This document shows, in pieces, positions 52,476-61,409 of a stretch of 64,000 bases of DNA. The DNA lies in the NCBI RefSeq assembly GCF_024105735.1, contig NZ_JAAAML010000001.1, positions 1,807,809-1,871,808 on the forward strand, given 5' to 3'. Source of the DNA: Parahoeflea alexandrii. GTDB lineage: Bacteria; Pseudomonadota; Alphaproteobacteria; Rhizobiales; Rhizobiaceae. Positions within the stretch are counted from its first letter, which is position 1. Each line of letters begins with the position of its first letter. Both the position numbers and the translations under genes were made by a program. The notes below the pieces were generated by a model, which saw only the letters and a list, made by a program, of their open reading frames with translations, was not told the origin of the DNA and did no database searches.

Positions 52476-53759
52476 ATGTCGGAAAACAGGGTGATTATCG
52501 CCGGTGGGGGAATCGGCGGGCTGGCGCTGGCGCTGACCCTGCACCAGATCGGGGTCGAGTGTACGGTTTTCGAAGCCGTCAACGAACTCAAGCCGCTCGG
52601 TGTCGGCATCAACCTGCAGCCCAATGCCGTGCGGGAACTGCTCGACCTCGGCTTCACGGCCGAGGACCTTGACGGGCTCGGGGTGTCCGTCAAGGAGTGG
52701 GCGCTGGTCGGCATGAAAGGCCAGGACATCTATTCCGAGCCGCGCGGGCTGGAGGCCGGCTATGACTGGCCGCAATATGCCGTGCACCGGGGCGCCTTCC
52801 ACATGTCTCTCTATCGCCGCTTTGTCGAACTGGCGGGATCCGACGCGGTGCGGCCCGGATGCCGCGCGACCGGCTATGCGACCAATCCGGAGGGCGGCGT
52901 AACCGTCACACTGCAGACCAAGACCGGCGAGATGCAGGAAACAGGCAGGCTGCTGATCGGAGCGGACGGCATCCATTCGGCGATCCGGGCGCAGATGCAC
53001 CCCGGCCAGCCGCCGATCCACTGGGGTGGCGCGGTGATGTGGCGCGGGACGTCGCTGGCAAAACCGGTCCGGACCGGCTCGTCCTTCATCGGCCTCGGGA
53101 CGCACAAGCACCGGATGGTGATCTACCCGATTTCGGCTCCCGATCCCGAAACCGGGCTGGCGCTGACCAACTGGATTGCCGAAGTCACCTATGAAGACCC
53201 TTCAGCCCATGAGACCATGGGTTGGTTCCGGCCGGTCGGAATCGACGATTTTATTCACCATTTCGAGGACTGGACCTATGACTGGCTCGATGTCCCGGCG
53301 CTGATCCGTGGCGCCGATATCGCCTTTGAAAACCCGATGATCGACCGCGACCCGGTGCCGACCTGGGTGGACGGGCCGGTGGCGCTGATGGGCGATGCGG
53401 CACATGCGATGTATCCGACCGGCTCGAACGGCGCCAGCCAGGCGATCATCGATGCCCGGATCCTGGGGGCGAAGTTTCTTGCGCATGGCGTCGGTCAGGA
53501 CGCGCTCGAGGCCTACAATGCCGAGCTGTGCGCGCCGGTCTCGGCGCTCATCCTGCGCAATCGCGGGGCAGGGCCGTTCGGGTTGCTCAACATGGTCAAT
53601 GACCGCTGCGGCGGCGAATTCAACGATATCGACAATGTCATCACGGAAGCCGAACGGTCCGAATTCATGGCCAAATACAAGGCCGCCGCAGGCTTTGCCC
53701 GCGACACCCTGAACGCCGCGCCTGCGACGATAGCGCCAGGAGCCCGGGTGAGGACCTGA
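52476..53759 (+). CDS. FAD-dependent monooxygenase (PhzS-like flavin oxidoreductase)
   Basis: A 427-residue class A flavoprotein monooxygenase starting MSENRVIIAGGGIGGLALAL. The NAD(P)H/FAD motif LLIGADGIHSAIR is near residue 170, and the FAD motif PVALMGDAAHAMYPTGSNGASQAIIDA near 305. It resembles 5-methylphenazine-1-carboxylate monooxygenase (PhzS)-type flavin oxidoreductases, but no phenazine genes are nearby, so the substrate is unknown. The ATG at 52476 has GGAGAAG upstream and starts exactly at the FAD strand; the longer frame to 52443 is not needed. A marked drop in GC content follows this gene. Confidence 0.9.
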   Translation: MSENRVIIAGGGIGGLALALTLHQIGVECTVFEAVNELKPLGVGINLQPNAVRELLDLGFTAEDLDGLGVSVKEWALVGMKGQDIYSEPRGLEAGYDWPQYAVHRGAFHMSLYRRFVELAGSDAVRPGCRATGYATNPEGGVTVTLQTKTGEMQETGRLLIGADGIHSAIRAQMHPGQPPIHWGGAVMWRGTSLAKPVRTGSSFIGLGTHKHRMVIYPISAPDPETGLALTNWIAEVTYEDPSAHETMGWFRPVGIDDFIHHFEDWTYDWLDVPALIRGADIAFENPMIDRDPVPTWVDGPVALMGDAAHAMYPTGSNGASQAIIDARILGAKFLAHGVGQDALEAYNAELCAPVSALILRNRGAGPFGLLNMVNDRCGGEFNDIDNVITEAERSEFMAKYKAAAGFARDTLNAAPATIAPGARVRT

Positions 53760-53797
53760 GCAAGGCCGGTAAATCCATTCATCGTGACGGGCTGTGC

Positions 53798-53808
53798 TGG
53801 CGAGAGCG
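53798..53808 (+). repeat. Near-copy of the tRNA-Lys 3' end (possible att-like repeat)
   Basis: TGGCGAGAGCG here matches 10 of 11 bases of TGGTGAGAGCG at 55750-55760, the 3' end of tRNA-Lys, in the same orientation. The two copies bracket the AT-richer segment. Short, so chance similarity is not excluded. Confidence 0.35.
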
Positions 53809-53855
53809 ATGACGAGAGTATTGATTCCAACTTTCATCAAGGTCTATGAAACACA

Positions 53856-55514
53856 ATGAAAAAAATCCTTGCCCTTGTTTCAATTCTGTTCGCTACCGGA
53901 GCATCGGCTTCTGAATTCATCGAGCTTTCCGGTGCGGCGGGTTTGTCGTTCGGTCGGAACGCTATAACTGGTCAATTGGAAATCTTTCGCGCTGGGGTTC
54001 AGGTCGAAATCCCTATAGATGCCAAGATCAATTACTACCCCCAAGGTGCGTTCGAATTTGAAGACACCGCCTACCTCCTGGTTTACGACTTAGCCGCCAA
54101 CGTCCCTTCTGGGCACCGTCTTTCCAGAGGCAAACAGGAAAGTGATCTTTATACCGTCACCGTTAACGAAGGGTCGGCGTCCTTTGATCGTGTTTCTAGC
54201 CTGCCGTTAGGAATCGACATCAAGTTGCGGACGGTGATCGACGACGATGCCCTAATTTGCGGGACGACAGCCTGTATCCGCATTCAGGATGGCTGGCTTG
54301 GCGCCAGTTACATCCATGTCCCTGTTCCTGCAGGCTACGAGATTGTTGAACTTCAAGGATCTCATGTCCTCCTTCAGAAAGGTTGGGACGACCTAGCTGA
54401 GAACATGCCGCCGCCAGATGAACCGATTTTCTCGATCTGCTCTATCACGACAGAGATTTACGACTGTGAAGCCGTACCCGCTAACGTCATTCCGTACAGT
54501 CTTCAGGCTGACGGTACCTATCTTTCTGCGACCAATGCCGAAGCTCTAATCAGATTCGACTACGAACGCTTGGGTATCGCGAACTACGCCGAAACGAACC
54601 TTGAGGCCCGCGTAGCTTGGTCGAATGTCTACTTCTTGTCTGGCTTGGCGGCGTTATACAAGATGCCAGTTTCCGATGATTTTAAGTCGGAAATAATGGA
54701 CAGGTTAACTCGGGAAATTGAAGCGATCGCAAGGCTTGGGGAGACAACTTACCCCGGCCTCGCAACACGTCGATACTCCTTGGATAGAGAGCCAATCACC
54801 TTCCTGATCCACATTTCGAGGATAGCAAGGATGGTCGAGCACGCACGGGCTGTCATTGGGGATGATCTGGCCAACAGGATGCTTTCTAGCGTCCTCACGC
54901 AGATCCGAAACCCTAGAAACACAGTCGAATTGATTTCTTTGGTTCCTCGTCCAGAGGTTCAGTATCGAAAGTACATGCCATTTTGGGCGGACGGTGTTAA
55001 CGTTCCCTGGAACTATCAGAGCGGATGGATAGAGGCTGCTTCGCTCACCAACCCACCCGAGGCGCTCAAGCCCATCATAGCTTCTATGATAGAAAGCTTT
55101 ATTGCGGAAGAAAACATCCAACAGCGACCGGACAAGTGGTCATACGCTGGAGGTGTGTTTAATTCAGGCTGGGATGATGGGCGTTCCTACCATACGCCTA
55201 CTTGGCAAGGTCAGAAATCCTTAAACATTCCCGCGCATATATCGTACAGGAGTATGGATGCCCTTGCGTTGCTCGCAGCCTCCAATGCGGGTATTTCTGT
55301 GCCAGATTTCTTCGAGCAATACGCCGCCGATCTGATAAACCGTGGCCTCCTGTACCCGTTCGTGAATGAAGGCATCAATGCTCCAGCTCGAATCCCGTTT
55401 CACGTTGCACGCCACTATGCCCGCTCCGCACTTCCATGGCATTTCCAGAACCAAGTATGGGCAGTATGGTCACTTCAGTCTAGCGGAGAGACGACAACGA
55501 AGATGACCGAATAA
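53856..55514 (+). CDS. Unrecognised secreted protein, 552 residues, atypical base composition
   Basis: The family was not recognised. The protein has a signal peptide (MKKILALVSILFATGASASE). Residues 20-170 look beta-rich (YYPQGAFEFEDTAYLLVYDL, LQGSHVLLQKGWDD). Residues about 240-545 look mainly helical, with aromatic and charged patches such as RRYSLDREPITFLIHISRIAR, PFWADGVNVPWNYQSGWIEA and HISYRSMDALALLAAS. The second half recalls alpha/alpha-toroid polysaccharide epimerases or lyases; this is a weak structural guess. Codon use differs sharply: two 60-base lines inside the gene count 40% and 45% GC against 65% in the preceding gene. No strong ribosome site precedes the ATG. It probably arrived by transfer. 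Confidence 0.82.
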   Translation: MKKILALVSILFATGASASEFIELSGAAGLSFGRNAITGQLEIFRAGVQVEIPIDAKINYYPQGAFEFEDTAYLLVYDLAANVPSGHRLSRGKQESDLYTVTVNEGSASFDRVSSLPLGIDIKLRTVIDDDALICGTTACIRIQDGWLGASYIHVPVPAGYEIVELQGSHVLLQKGWDDLAENMPPPDEPIFSICSITTEIYDCEAVPANVIPYSLQADGTYLSATNAEALIRFDYERLGIANYAETNLEARVAWSNVYFLSGLAALYKMPVSDDFKSEIMDRLTREIEAIARLGETTYPGLATRRYSLDREPITFLIHISRIARMVEHARAVIGDDLANRMLSSVLTQIRNPRNTVELISLVPRPEVQYRKYMPFWADGVNVPWNYQSGWIEAASLTNPPEALKPIIASMIESFIAEENIQQRPDKWSYAGGVFNSGWDDGRSYHTPTWQGQKSLNIPAHISYRSMDALALLAASNAGISVPDFFEQYAADLINRGLLYPFVNEGINAPARIPFHVARHYARSALPWHFQNQVWAVWSLQSSGETTTKMTE

Positions 55515-55735
55515 GCGCTTGTCATGTCGGAGTTTTTGTCGTTCACCTTGATCTCGGTCAGGCCATTACTTCTAGCCTGAGAGCTCTGTTTTATCCGCTC
55601 TTGCACAGAGGCCGATGGTTCATTGATCTGGCATCTAATTATAGGCCCTGATGATTTCGTCAGGCAAATCGTAACGTCGACGGTTTCCTGCGGCTCGCCC
55701 ACTAAAGCACCAAGCCCATCGCATTTCAGGAACAA
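55475..55735 (-). pseudogene. Probable 5'-truncated gene remnant abutting tRNA-Lys
   Basis: The minus frame reads LFLKCDGLGALVGEPQETVDVTICLTKSSGPIIRCQINEP and continues to SPLD at 55475, overlapping the end of the secreted-protein gene by 40 bases. It has only a TTG as possible start and no ribosome site. The frame stays open upstream as TKKTDD right up to the tRNA-Lys 3' end at 55750, as expected for a gene cut off by insertion at the tRNA. The fragment resembles the start of small secreted hypothetical proteins (TDDLFLKC). It is probably not functional. Confidence 0.45.
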
Positions 55736-55749
55736 ATCGTCAGTTTTCT

Positions 55750-55825
55750 TGGTGAGAGCGCAGGGGTTCGAACCCTGGACCTACTGATTAAAAGTCAGTT
55801 GCTCTACCAACTGAGCTACGCTCTC
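55750..55825 (-). tRNA. tRNA-Lys (anticodon TTT)
   Basis: The minus strand gives a full cloverleaf of 76 bases with encoded CCA. The acceptor stem pairs GAGAGCG with CGCTCTC. The D arm contains AGCTCAGTTGGTAGAGC, the anticodon arm is ACTGA-CTTTTAA-TCAGT with anticodon TTT, and the T arm contains GGTTCGAACC. Its 3' end faces the AT-richer segment at 53.8-55.75 kb. Confidence 0.97.
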
Positions 55826-56179
55826 CCGGAGCCCGCTGCGCGCTTCGCTTTGCGTCGGGCTCGAATGGCGCGGAACATAGGCAGGCATCTGCATATGGTC
55901 AACTGCAAAAACCGATGCGCTCCAGTGTTTTTTCAGGGGGCTCTGCAGGCTGCTTCCTGACCAGACCAAGGTGGGCATTTGTTGAAACTGAGCCGGACCG
56001 GTGACAGGCACGATTACAGGCAAGATTACAGGCAAGATTACAGCAACCGGGTGTCAATTTATCACGGCTTGCGCGCAAAAACGTGACTGGCGAAGCCCGC
56101 GGCTGGCGGTTAGATAGGGCCACGCGGTTTTCCGTCCCGCTCCGTCCAACCTGTAGCCCGGCAAGGGGATCCAGATTTC
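55826..56179. other. Intergenic region of 354 bases with a short tandem repeat
   Basis: No gene was seen here. It holds the promoter side of tRNA-Lys and probably the promoter of the CcdA-like gene. A 12-base unit GATTACAGGCAA occurs at 56012-56023 and 56024-56035, with a shorter third copy at 56036-56046 and a degenerate unit before them. Confidence 0.6.
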
Positions 56180-56929
56180 GTGACCATCGCCGACATTCCG
56201 CTGCTTACCGTCATCCTGGCGGGCGCCCTGTCCTTCCTCTCGCCTTGCGTGCTGCCGCTGGTGCCCCCGTATCTGTGCTACATGGCAGGCGTTTCGGTCG
56301 AGGATTTTCGCGGCAGCGGTGCCGAGGCACGGGCTCGGGACACACGGCGGGCGGTGTTCTTCGCCTCGCTGTTCTTCACCCTGGGTTTCGCCACGGTTTT
56401 CGTCGCACTCGGAGCCGGTGCTTCCAGTATCGGCGCTGCGTTGCGCCAGCACATGGATCTCCTGGCCAAGCTGGGCGGGATCGTCATCATCCTGATGGGA
56501 CTGCATTTTCTTGGCGTGTTCCGGATCGGTCTCCTGGCGCGGGAAGCCCGGTTCGCCGGCGGAGGCAAGCCGGCCACGCTGTCCGGCGCCTATGTGATGG
56601 GGCTGGCGTTTGCCTTTGGCTGGACACCGTGCATCGGACCGGTGCTGGGCGCCGTGCTCGGGGTTGCGGCGGGCCGGGAGACCGTCAGTGCCGGCGCTAT
56701 GCTGCTCGCCGCCTATTCCCTCGGTCTCGCTGTTCCGTTCTGGATTGCCGCGCTGTTTTCTGAACGGTTCATGCGGTTCTCGCAAAAGTTCCGCAGGCAT
56801 CTGGGCACCATCGAAAAAGCCACCGGCGCACTGCTGGTGCTCACCGGCATCCTGTTTCTGACCGGTGGGATGGCGACGATGGCCTACTGGCTGCTCGAGA
56901 CGTTTCCCGCGCTCGGCAGGATCGGCTGA
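56180..56929 (+). CDS. ccdA: CcdA/DsbD-type thiol-disulfide membrane protein
   Basis: A 249-residue inner-membrane protein with about six spans and the two conserved cysteine motifs of CcdA: LSFLSPCVLPLVPPYLCYMAG near residue 20 and FGWTPCIGPVLGAVLG near 150. It passes electrons from cytoplasmic thioredoxin to the periplasm, mainly for cytochrome c maturation. The start is GTG at 56180 (VTIADIPLLT), with no strong ribosome site; other starts would cut the first span. It is convergent with the EamA gene. Confidence 0.92.
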   Translation: MTIADIPLLTVILAGALSFLSPCVLPLVPPYLCYMAGVSVEDFRGSGAEARARDTRRAVFFASLFFTLGFATVFVALGAGASSIGAALRQHMDLLAKLGGIVIILMGLHFLGVFRIGLLAREARFAGGGKPATLSGAYVMGLAFAFGWTPCIGPVLGAVLGVAAGRETVSAGAMLLAAYSLGLAVPFWIAALFSERFMRFSQKFRRHLGTIEKATGALLVLTGILFLTGGMATMAYWLLETFPALGRIG

Positions 56930-56953
56930 GCCTGCCGGCAATCGACGACCGGA

Positions 56954-57883
56954 TCAGCGCTTGAACCCGGGCGCGGTCGCAAGTACCAGTCCGGTCAGAA
57001 CGGTTAAGATGCCGATGGCGTGGTAGATCTCGAACGGCTCGCCGAGAACCAGCACCGCCAAACCGACGCCATAGGGTGGCAGGAGATACATGAAGACGCT
57101 TGCGGTCGAGGCGCCAAGCCGGGCGACGCCGTACTGGTAGCCGGAGAACGCCAGCAACGACGAGAACACGACAATGCCGGCAATGCCGCCCCAGGCGCTC
57201 CAGCTCCGCGGCATCATGGCCCCCGCAAGAAATTCCCACAGTGCAAACGGGGCCAGCAGAAGCGCTCCGGAGAGAGCGACAACCGCAAACAGCGCCGAGA
57301 CCGGCAGCCCAGCCGTGCGTCTGCCCTTGAGCAGGACGGAATATCCGGCCCAGGACAAAGCGGCGGCGATGAACATCAGGTCACCCCAGTTGAAGGACGT
57401 CGTGGCAAGACGTGTGATATCACCCTTTAGCACGATGATCGCCACTCCGATGAACCCGACCACGATGCCGGCGATTTCCCGCCAGCTCGTCGGCCGGCCG
57501 AAAAAGAGGCGCTCAAGGATAATGATCATCAACGGCGAGGTTGTGTAGATCAGTGTGCCGTTGGTCGCGGTGGTGAATTGCAACGCATAATAGACGCCCG
57601 CGCCGCAGATCCACATGCCCAAAAAACCCAGCACCAGCCAATGCACCGGGTGGTCGCTCACGTAGGTTCGCAGCCGGTCGCGCGCCATCCACAGGAACGG
57701 CGAGAGCAGCAGGGCCGCGGCGCTCCAGCGGAGGAACGCCAGGGTAAACGGTGCCACCTCAGGAATCGTTGATCGTCCGAAGATGAGGTTGGACGAAAAG
57801 AACAACGGGGTCAGCAGCATGACGGCCAGGGGAACGAGGCGCGCGCGGATGGGTTTCGCGACGGTGGGTGAGGCGGCAGTCAT
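56954..57883 (-). CDS. EamA/DMT-family transporter
   Basis: A 309-residue inner-membrane protein with ten predicted spans, organised as two EamA repeats. The first repeat contains LRWSAAALLLSPFLWMARDR and TTATNGTLIYTTSPLMIIILERLFF, and the second starts near NWGDLMFIAAALSWAGYSVLLKGRRT. Drug/metabolite transporters of this type export amino acids or small metabolites; the substrate is unknown. It is divergent from glmU. Confidence 0.9.
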   Translation of the reverse strand: MTAASPTVAKPIRARLVPLAVMLLTPLFFSSNLIFGRSTIPEVAPFTLAFLRWSAAALLLSPFLWMARDRLRTYVSDHPVHWLVLGFLGMWICGAGVYYALQFTTATNGTLIYTTSPLMIIILERLFFGRPTSWREIAGIVVGFIGVAIIVLKGDITRLATTSFNWGDLMFIAAALSWAGYSVLLKGRRTAGLPVSALFAVVALSGALLLAPFALWEFLAGAMMPRSWSAWGGIAGIVVFSSLLAFSGYQYGVARLGASTASVFMYLLPPYGVGLAVLVLGEPFEIYHAIGILTVLTGLVLATAPGFKR

Positions 57884-57991
57884 GGGGGGCTTCCAAATCG
57901 GGGCAATGTTTGCTTGAAGGAGAATTACTCAGGTTCCGGTGCTATAGCGTCCGGCACGGCTAAACAAGCGATTCGATGAAGAGGTGACGGA

Positions 57992-59359
57992 ATGGCGCGG
58001 ACAAGTCTGGCAGTCGTGCTTGCGGCGGGGGATGCGACACGGATGAAGTCGTCGAAATCCAAGGTGCTGCATACCGTCGGCAATCTGCCGCTGATCGCCC
58101 ATGTCACCCGTGCCGCCGCTGCCGCCGGCGTCAACAAGGTTGCTCTGGTGGTTGGTCGGGAGGCCGAGCGCGTGACGGAGGCAGCCGGAGCCGGGCTCGG
58201 GGTGCCGGTGAGCGCCGTGGAGCAGACCGAACGCAAGGGGACAGGACATGCCGTGCTGATGGCGCGAGACGTCATCGCCGAAGGCTTTGACGACGTCATC
58301 GTGCTTTATGGAGATGCCCCGCTCATCAGTCCGGACAGCCTTGCAGCGGCGAGAGATGAAAGGACAAAGGGCGCTGACGTCGTGGTTCTCGGTTTCCGCG
58401 CGGCCGATCCAACAGGGTATGGACGGCTTCTCGAACGTGATGGCGAACTCGTTGCGATTCGCGAGCACAAAGACGCCTCCAGCGATGAACTGGCTGTCGA
58501 TTTCTGCAATGGCGGAATCATCACGTTTTCAGGCGAGGAGGCCGTCGGCCTGCTCGAAGCGATCGGCAATGACAATGCCAAGGGCGAATACTACCTGACC
58601 GACATCGTCGAGATCGCCCGTGAACGCGGACTGAGATGCGTTGCCATCGAGGCTCCCGAAGAAGACATGATGGGCTGCAACACCCGCGCAGAACTCGCCG
58701 AGATCGAGCAGGTCTGGCAGGCCCGCGCCCGCCACGCGGCAATGATCTCCGGGGTCAGCATGATTGACCCGTCGAGCGTATTTCTCTCCCACGACACGGT
58801 GCTGGAGAATGACGTGACGATCGAGCCCAATGTCTGGTTCGGTCCCGGCGTCAGGGTCGGTCCGGGTGCGGTCATCCATGCCTTCAGCCATCTTGAAGGC
58901 GCCGATGTCGGCGCCAATGCCAGCATCGGGCCATTTGCCCGCTTGCGACCGGGAACCGAACTTGGAGAAAAGGCCAAGGTCGGCAATTTCTGCGAGATCA
59001 AGAAGGCGAAGGTCGGCAGGGGCGCCAAGGTCAATCACCTGACCTATATCGGTGACGCCGTCATCGGGGAGGCCGCCAATATCGGCGCCGGCACGATCAC
59101 CTGCAATTATGACGGCGAGAACAAGCACCTGACGGAGATCGGCGCGGGGAGCTTCATCGGTTCGAACTCGTCGCTCGTCGCACCCCTCAAGATCGGCGCC
59201 GGGGCCTATGTCGGTTCGGGAAGCGTGGTAACGATGGATGTTCCCGACGATGCGCTGGCCATCGCAAGGGCGCGGCAGGAGACAAAGCCGGGTCGCGCGC
59301 ACCGCCTGCGGGAGAAGATCGCGGCCATCAAGGCGCTCAAGAAACAGGCGCAAAGCTGA
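57992..59359 (+). CDS. glmU: Bifunctional GlmU (GlcN-1-P acetyltransferase / GlcNAc-1-P uridylyltransferase)
   Basis: GlmU makes UDP-N-acetylglucosamine for peptidoglycan and lipopolysaccharide. The 455-residue protein has an N-terminal uridylyltransferase domain ([20 protein letters not shown], then [14 protein letters not shown] and VLYGDAPL) and a C-terminal left-handed beta-helix acetyltransferase ([27 protein letters not shown], with [16 protein letters not shown]). The usual LAAGxGTRM loop reads LAAGDATRM. Length is normal. It is followed by glmS, which makes its precursor glucosamine-6-phosphate. Confidence 0.97.
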   Translation: MARTSLAVVLAAGDATRMKSSKSKVLHTVGNLPLIAHVTRAAAAAGVNKVALVVGREAERVTEAAGAGLGVPVSAVEQTERKGTGHAVLMARDVIAEGFDDVIVLYGDAPLISPDSLAAARDERTKGADVVVLGFRAADPTGYGRLLERDGELVAIREHKDASSDELAVDFCNGGIITFSGEEAVGLLEAIGNDNAKGEYYLTDIVEIARERGLRCVAIEAPEEDMMGCNTRAELAEIEQVWQARARHAAMISGVSMIDPSSVFLSHDTVLENDVTIEPNVWFGPGVRVGPGAVIHAFSHLEGADVGANASIGPFARLRPGTELGEKAKVGNFCEIKKAKVGRGAKVNHLTYIGDAVIGEAANIGAGTITCNYDGENKHLTEIGAGSFIGSNSSLVAPLKIGAGAYVGSGSVVTMDVPDDALAIARARQETKPGRAHRLREKIAAIKALKKQAQS

Positions 59360-59442
59360 CCGCCGGGACGGAACCGGTTACGCGGTGTCACGAAAATTGA
59401 GCGGACGCAATACCTTAGGTCACTGGTCTAAACCGGCGTTGC

Positions 59443-59472
59443 TGGGTAAGAGCTTGGCCAACACTTTACCCA
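59443..59472 (+). promoter_or_regulatory. Leader hairpin of glmS
   Basis: TGGGTAA (59443-59449) pairs with TTACCCA (59466-59472) across a 16-base loop. Its 3' arm ends at the AGGAGA ribosome site of glmS. It is not a glmS ribozyme; possible translational control. Confidence 0.4.
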
Positions 59473-59482
59473 GGAGAAACGC

Positions 59483-61309
59483 ATGTGCGGCATAGTCGGG
59501 ATAGTTGGTAAGCGCGAGGTGGCTCCGCTGCTGGTGGACGCGCTCAAAAGGCTGGAATACCGCGGATATGATTCTGCGGGTGTCGCCACCGTGCATGACG
59601 GGCATCTCGACCGCCGCCGGGCTGAAGGCAAGCTCGCCAATCTCGACCGCAAGCTCGGCGAAGAGCCGCTGGCCGGCCAGATCGGCATCGGTCACACCCG
59701 CTGGGCAACCCATGGCGCACCGACGGAAAGCAATGCGCATCCGCATTTCTGCCATGGTGTCGCCGTCGTCCACAATGGCATCATCGAGAACTTCGCGCCG
59801 CTGCGCGCCGAGCTTACCGCCAAGGGAGCCAGCTTCTACAGCCAGACCGACACGGAAGTGGTGGCGCAACTGCTGGCCGCCTACCGGCAGGAGGGCCTGG
59901 CGCCCCGCCAGGCGATGCAGAAGGCGCTCGGACGGCTTGAGGGCGCCTATGCGCTTGCTGTCCTGTTTGAAGACCAGCCAGACATGATCCTCGGTGCACG
60001 CTCCGGCCCGCCACTTGCGGTTGGCCATGGCGAGGGCGAGATGTTCCTCGGTTCAGACGCGATCGCGCTGGCACCATTCACCGACGAGATCACCTATCTC
60101 GACGATGGCGACTGGGCGGTGATTACTCGCGATGCCCTCGAGATCTATGATGGCAACGGCACGCTGGTCGAGCGGCGGCGGCAGAAGTCGCAGGGCGCCG
60201 CCTATGTCGTTGACAAGGGCAATCATCGCCATTTCATGGAAAAGGAAATCTACGAGCAGCCGGAAGTGGTCTCGCATACGCTGAGCCACTATATCGATTT
60301 CGCCGAGGGTCGGGTGAAGCTCGACAGTGCGCAGATCGACTTCGCCAATCTCGACAGGCTGGCGATGTCTGCCTGCGGGACCGCCTATTATGCCGGGCTG
60401 GTCGGCAAGTACTGGTTCGAGCGCTTTGCCCGCCTGCCAGTCGAAATCGATGTTGCTTCCGAATTCCGTTACCGCGAAATGCCGCTGACGGGCAGGATGG
60501 CGGCGTTGTTCATCTCGCAGTCGGGCGAGACCGCCGACACATTGGCGTCGCTGCGCTACTGCCGTGACAATGGTCTGACCATCGGCGCGGTGGTCAATGT
60601 GCGCGAATCGACCATTGCGCGCGAGTCCAACGCAACGTTTCCGACGCTTGCGGGACCGGAAATCGGCGTGGCGTCAACCAAGGCGTTCACCTGCCAGCTT
60701 TCGGTGCTCGCCGCGCTGGCGATGATCGCTGGCCGGGCGCGCGGGACGCTGTCGGCCGAGGACGAGACCGGGATGGTTCAGGCGCTGGTCGGTGCGCCGC
60801 GTCTGTTCAACGAGGTGTTGCAGTCGATCCAGCCGCAGATCGAGACATTGTCGCGCGAGCTGTCACGCTTCAAGGACGTGCTCTATCTCGGCCGCGGCAC
60901 CAGCTTTCCGCTGGCGCTCGAAGGCGCGCTGAAACTCAAGGAAATCTCCTATATCCATGCGGAGGGCTACGCGGCGGGCGAGCTCAAGCACGGACCGATC
61001 GCGCTGATCGACGAGAACATGCCGGTAATCGTGATCGCGCCGCATGACCGGCATTTCGAGAAGACAGTCTCCAACATGCAGGAAGTCGCGGCCCGCGGTG
61101 GTCAGATCATCCTGATAACCGACGAAAAGGGCGCGGCTGCGACGACACTTGAGACCATGGCGACCATCGTGCTGCCCGAGGTCAACGAGATCGTCGCACC
61201 GATCCTCTACGCGCTGCCGGTTCAGCTGATTGCCTATCATACCGCCGTTTTCATGGGCACGGATGTGGACCAGCCGCGCAACCTCGCCAAGTCGGTCACC
61301 GTCGAATAA
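59483..61309 (+). CDS. glmS: Glutamine-fructose-6-phosphate transaminase
   Basis: GlmS makes glucosamine-6-phosphate from fructose-6-phosphate and glutamine. The 608-residue protein begins MCGIVGIVGKREVAPLLVDALKRLEYRGYDSAG with Cys2 as the glutaminase nucleophile. Two SIS sugar-isomerase domains follow, with the first in LAMSACGTAYYAGLVGKYWFE and ISQSGETADTLASLR and the second near YLGRGTSFPLALEGALKLKEISYIHAEGYAAGELKHGP. It ends in the conserved PRNLAKSVTVE. The start follows AGGAGA. Confidence 0.98.
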   Translation: MCGIVGIVGKREVAPLLVDALKRLEYRGYDSAGVATVHDGHLDRRRAEGKLANLDRKLGEEPLAGQIGIGHTRWATHGAPTESNAHPHFCHGVAVVHNGIIENFAPLRAELTAKGASFYSQTDTEVVAQLLAAYRQEGLAPRQAMQKALGRLEGAYALAVLFEDQPDMILGARSGPPLAVGHGEGEMFLGSDAIALAPFTDEITYLDDGDWAVITRDALEIYDGNGTLVERRRQKSQGAAYVVDKGNHRHFMEKEIYEQPEVVSHTLSHYIDFAEGRVKLDSAQIDFANLDRLAMSACGTAYYAGLVGKYWFERFARLPVEIDVASEFRYREMPLTGRMAALFISQSGETADTLASLRYCRDNGLTIGAVVNVRESTIARESNATFPTLAGPEIGVASTKAFTCQLSVLAALAMIAGRARGTLSAEDETGMVQALVGAPRLFNEVLQSIQPQIETLSRELSRFKDVLYLGRGTSFPLALEGALKLKEISYIHAEGYAAGELKHGPIALIDENMPVIVIAPHDRHFEKTVSNMQEVAARGGQIILITDEKGAAATTLETMATIVLPEVNEIVAPILYALPVQLIAYHTAVFMGTDVDQPRNLAKSVTVE

Positions 61310-61409
61310 GAGATAGATCGGCGGTGAACTTGTCTTCGCCTCTGTGCGTTCCCTATATAACGGGGATCGCAAGGCGCGGTGTTTTGCATGCCATAAGGCA
61401 AGGTGACGA

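Noticed and set aside
52476-53759. Phenazine biosynthesis gene phzS
   Set aside because: Only the general flavin monooxygenase pattern is shared and no other phenazine gene is in the window.
53760-55750. Phage or integrative element with its own integrase
   Set aside because: The atypical segment has only one full gene and one fragment; no integrase, excisionase or transposase can be read.
59360-59482. glmS ribozyme
   Set aside because: The leader is too short and lacks the ribozyme core; that element is known mainly from Gram-positive bacteria.
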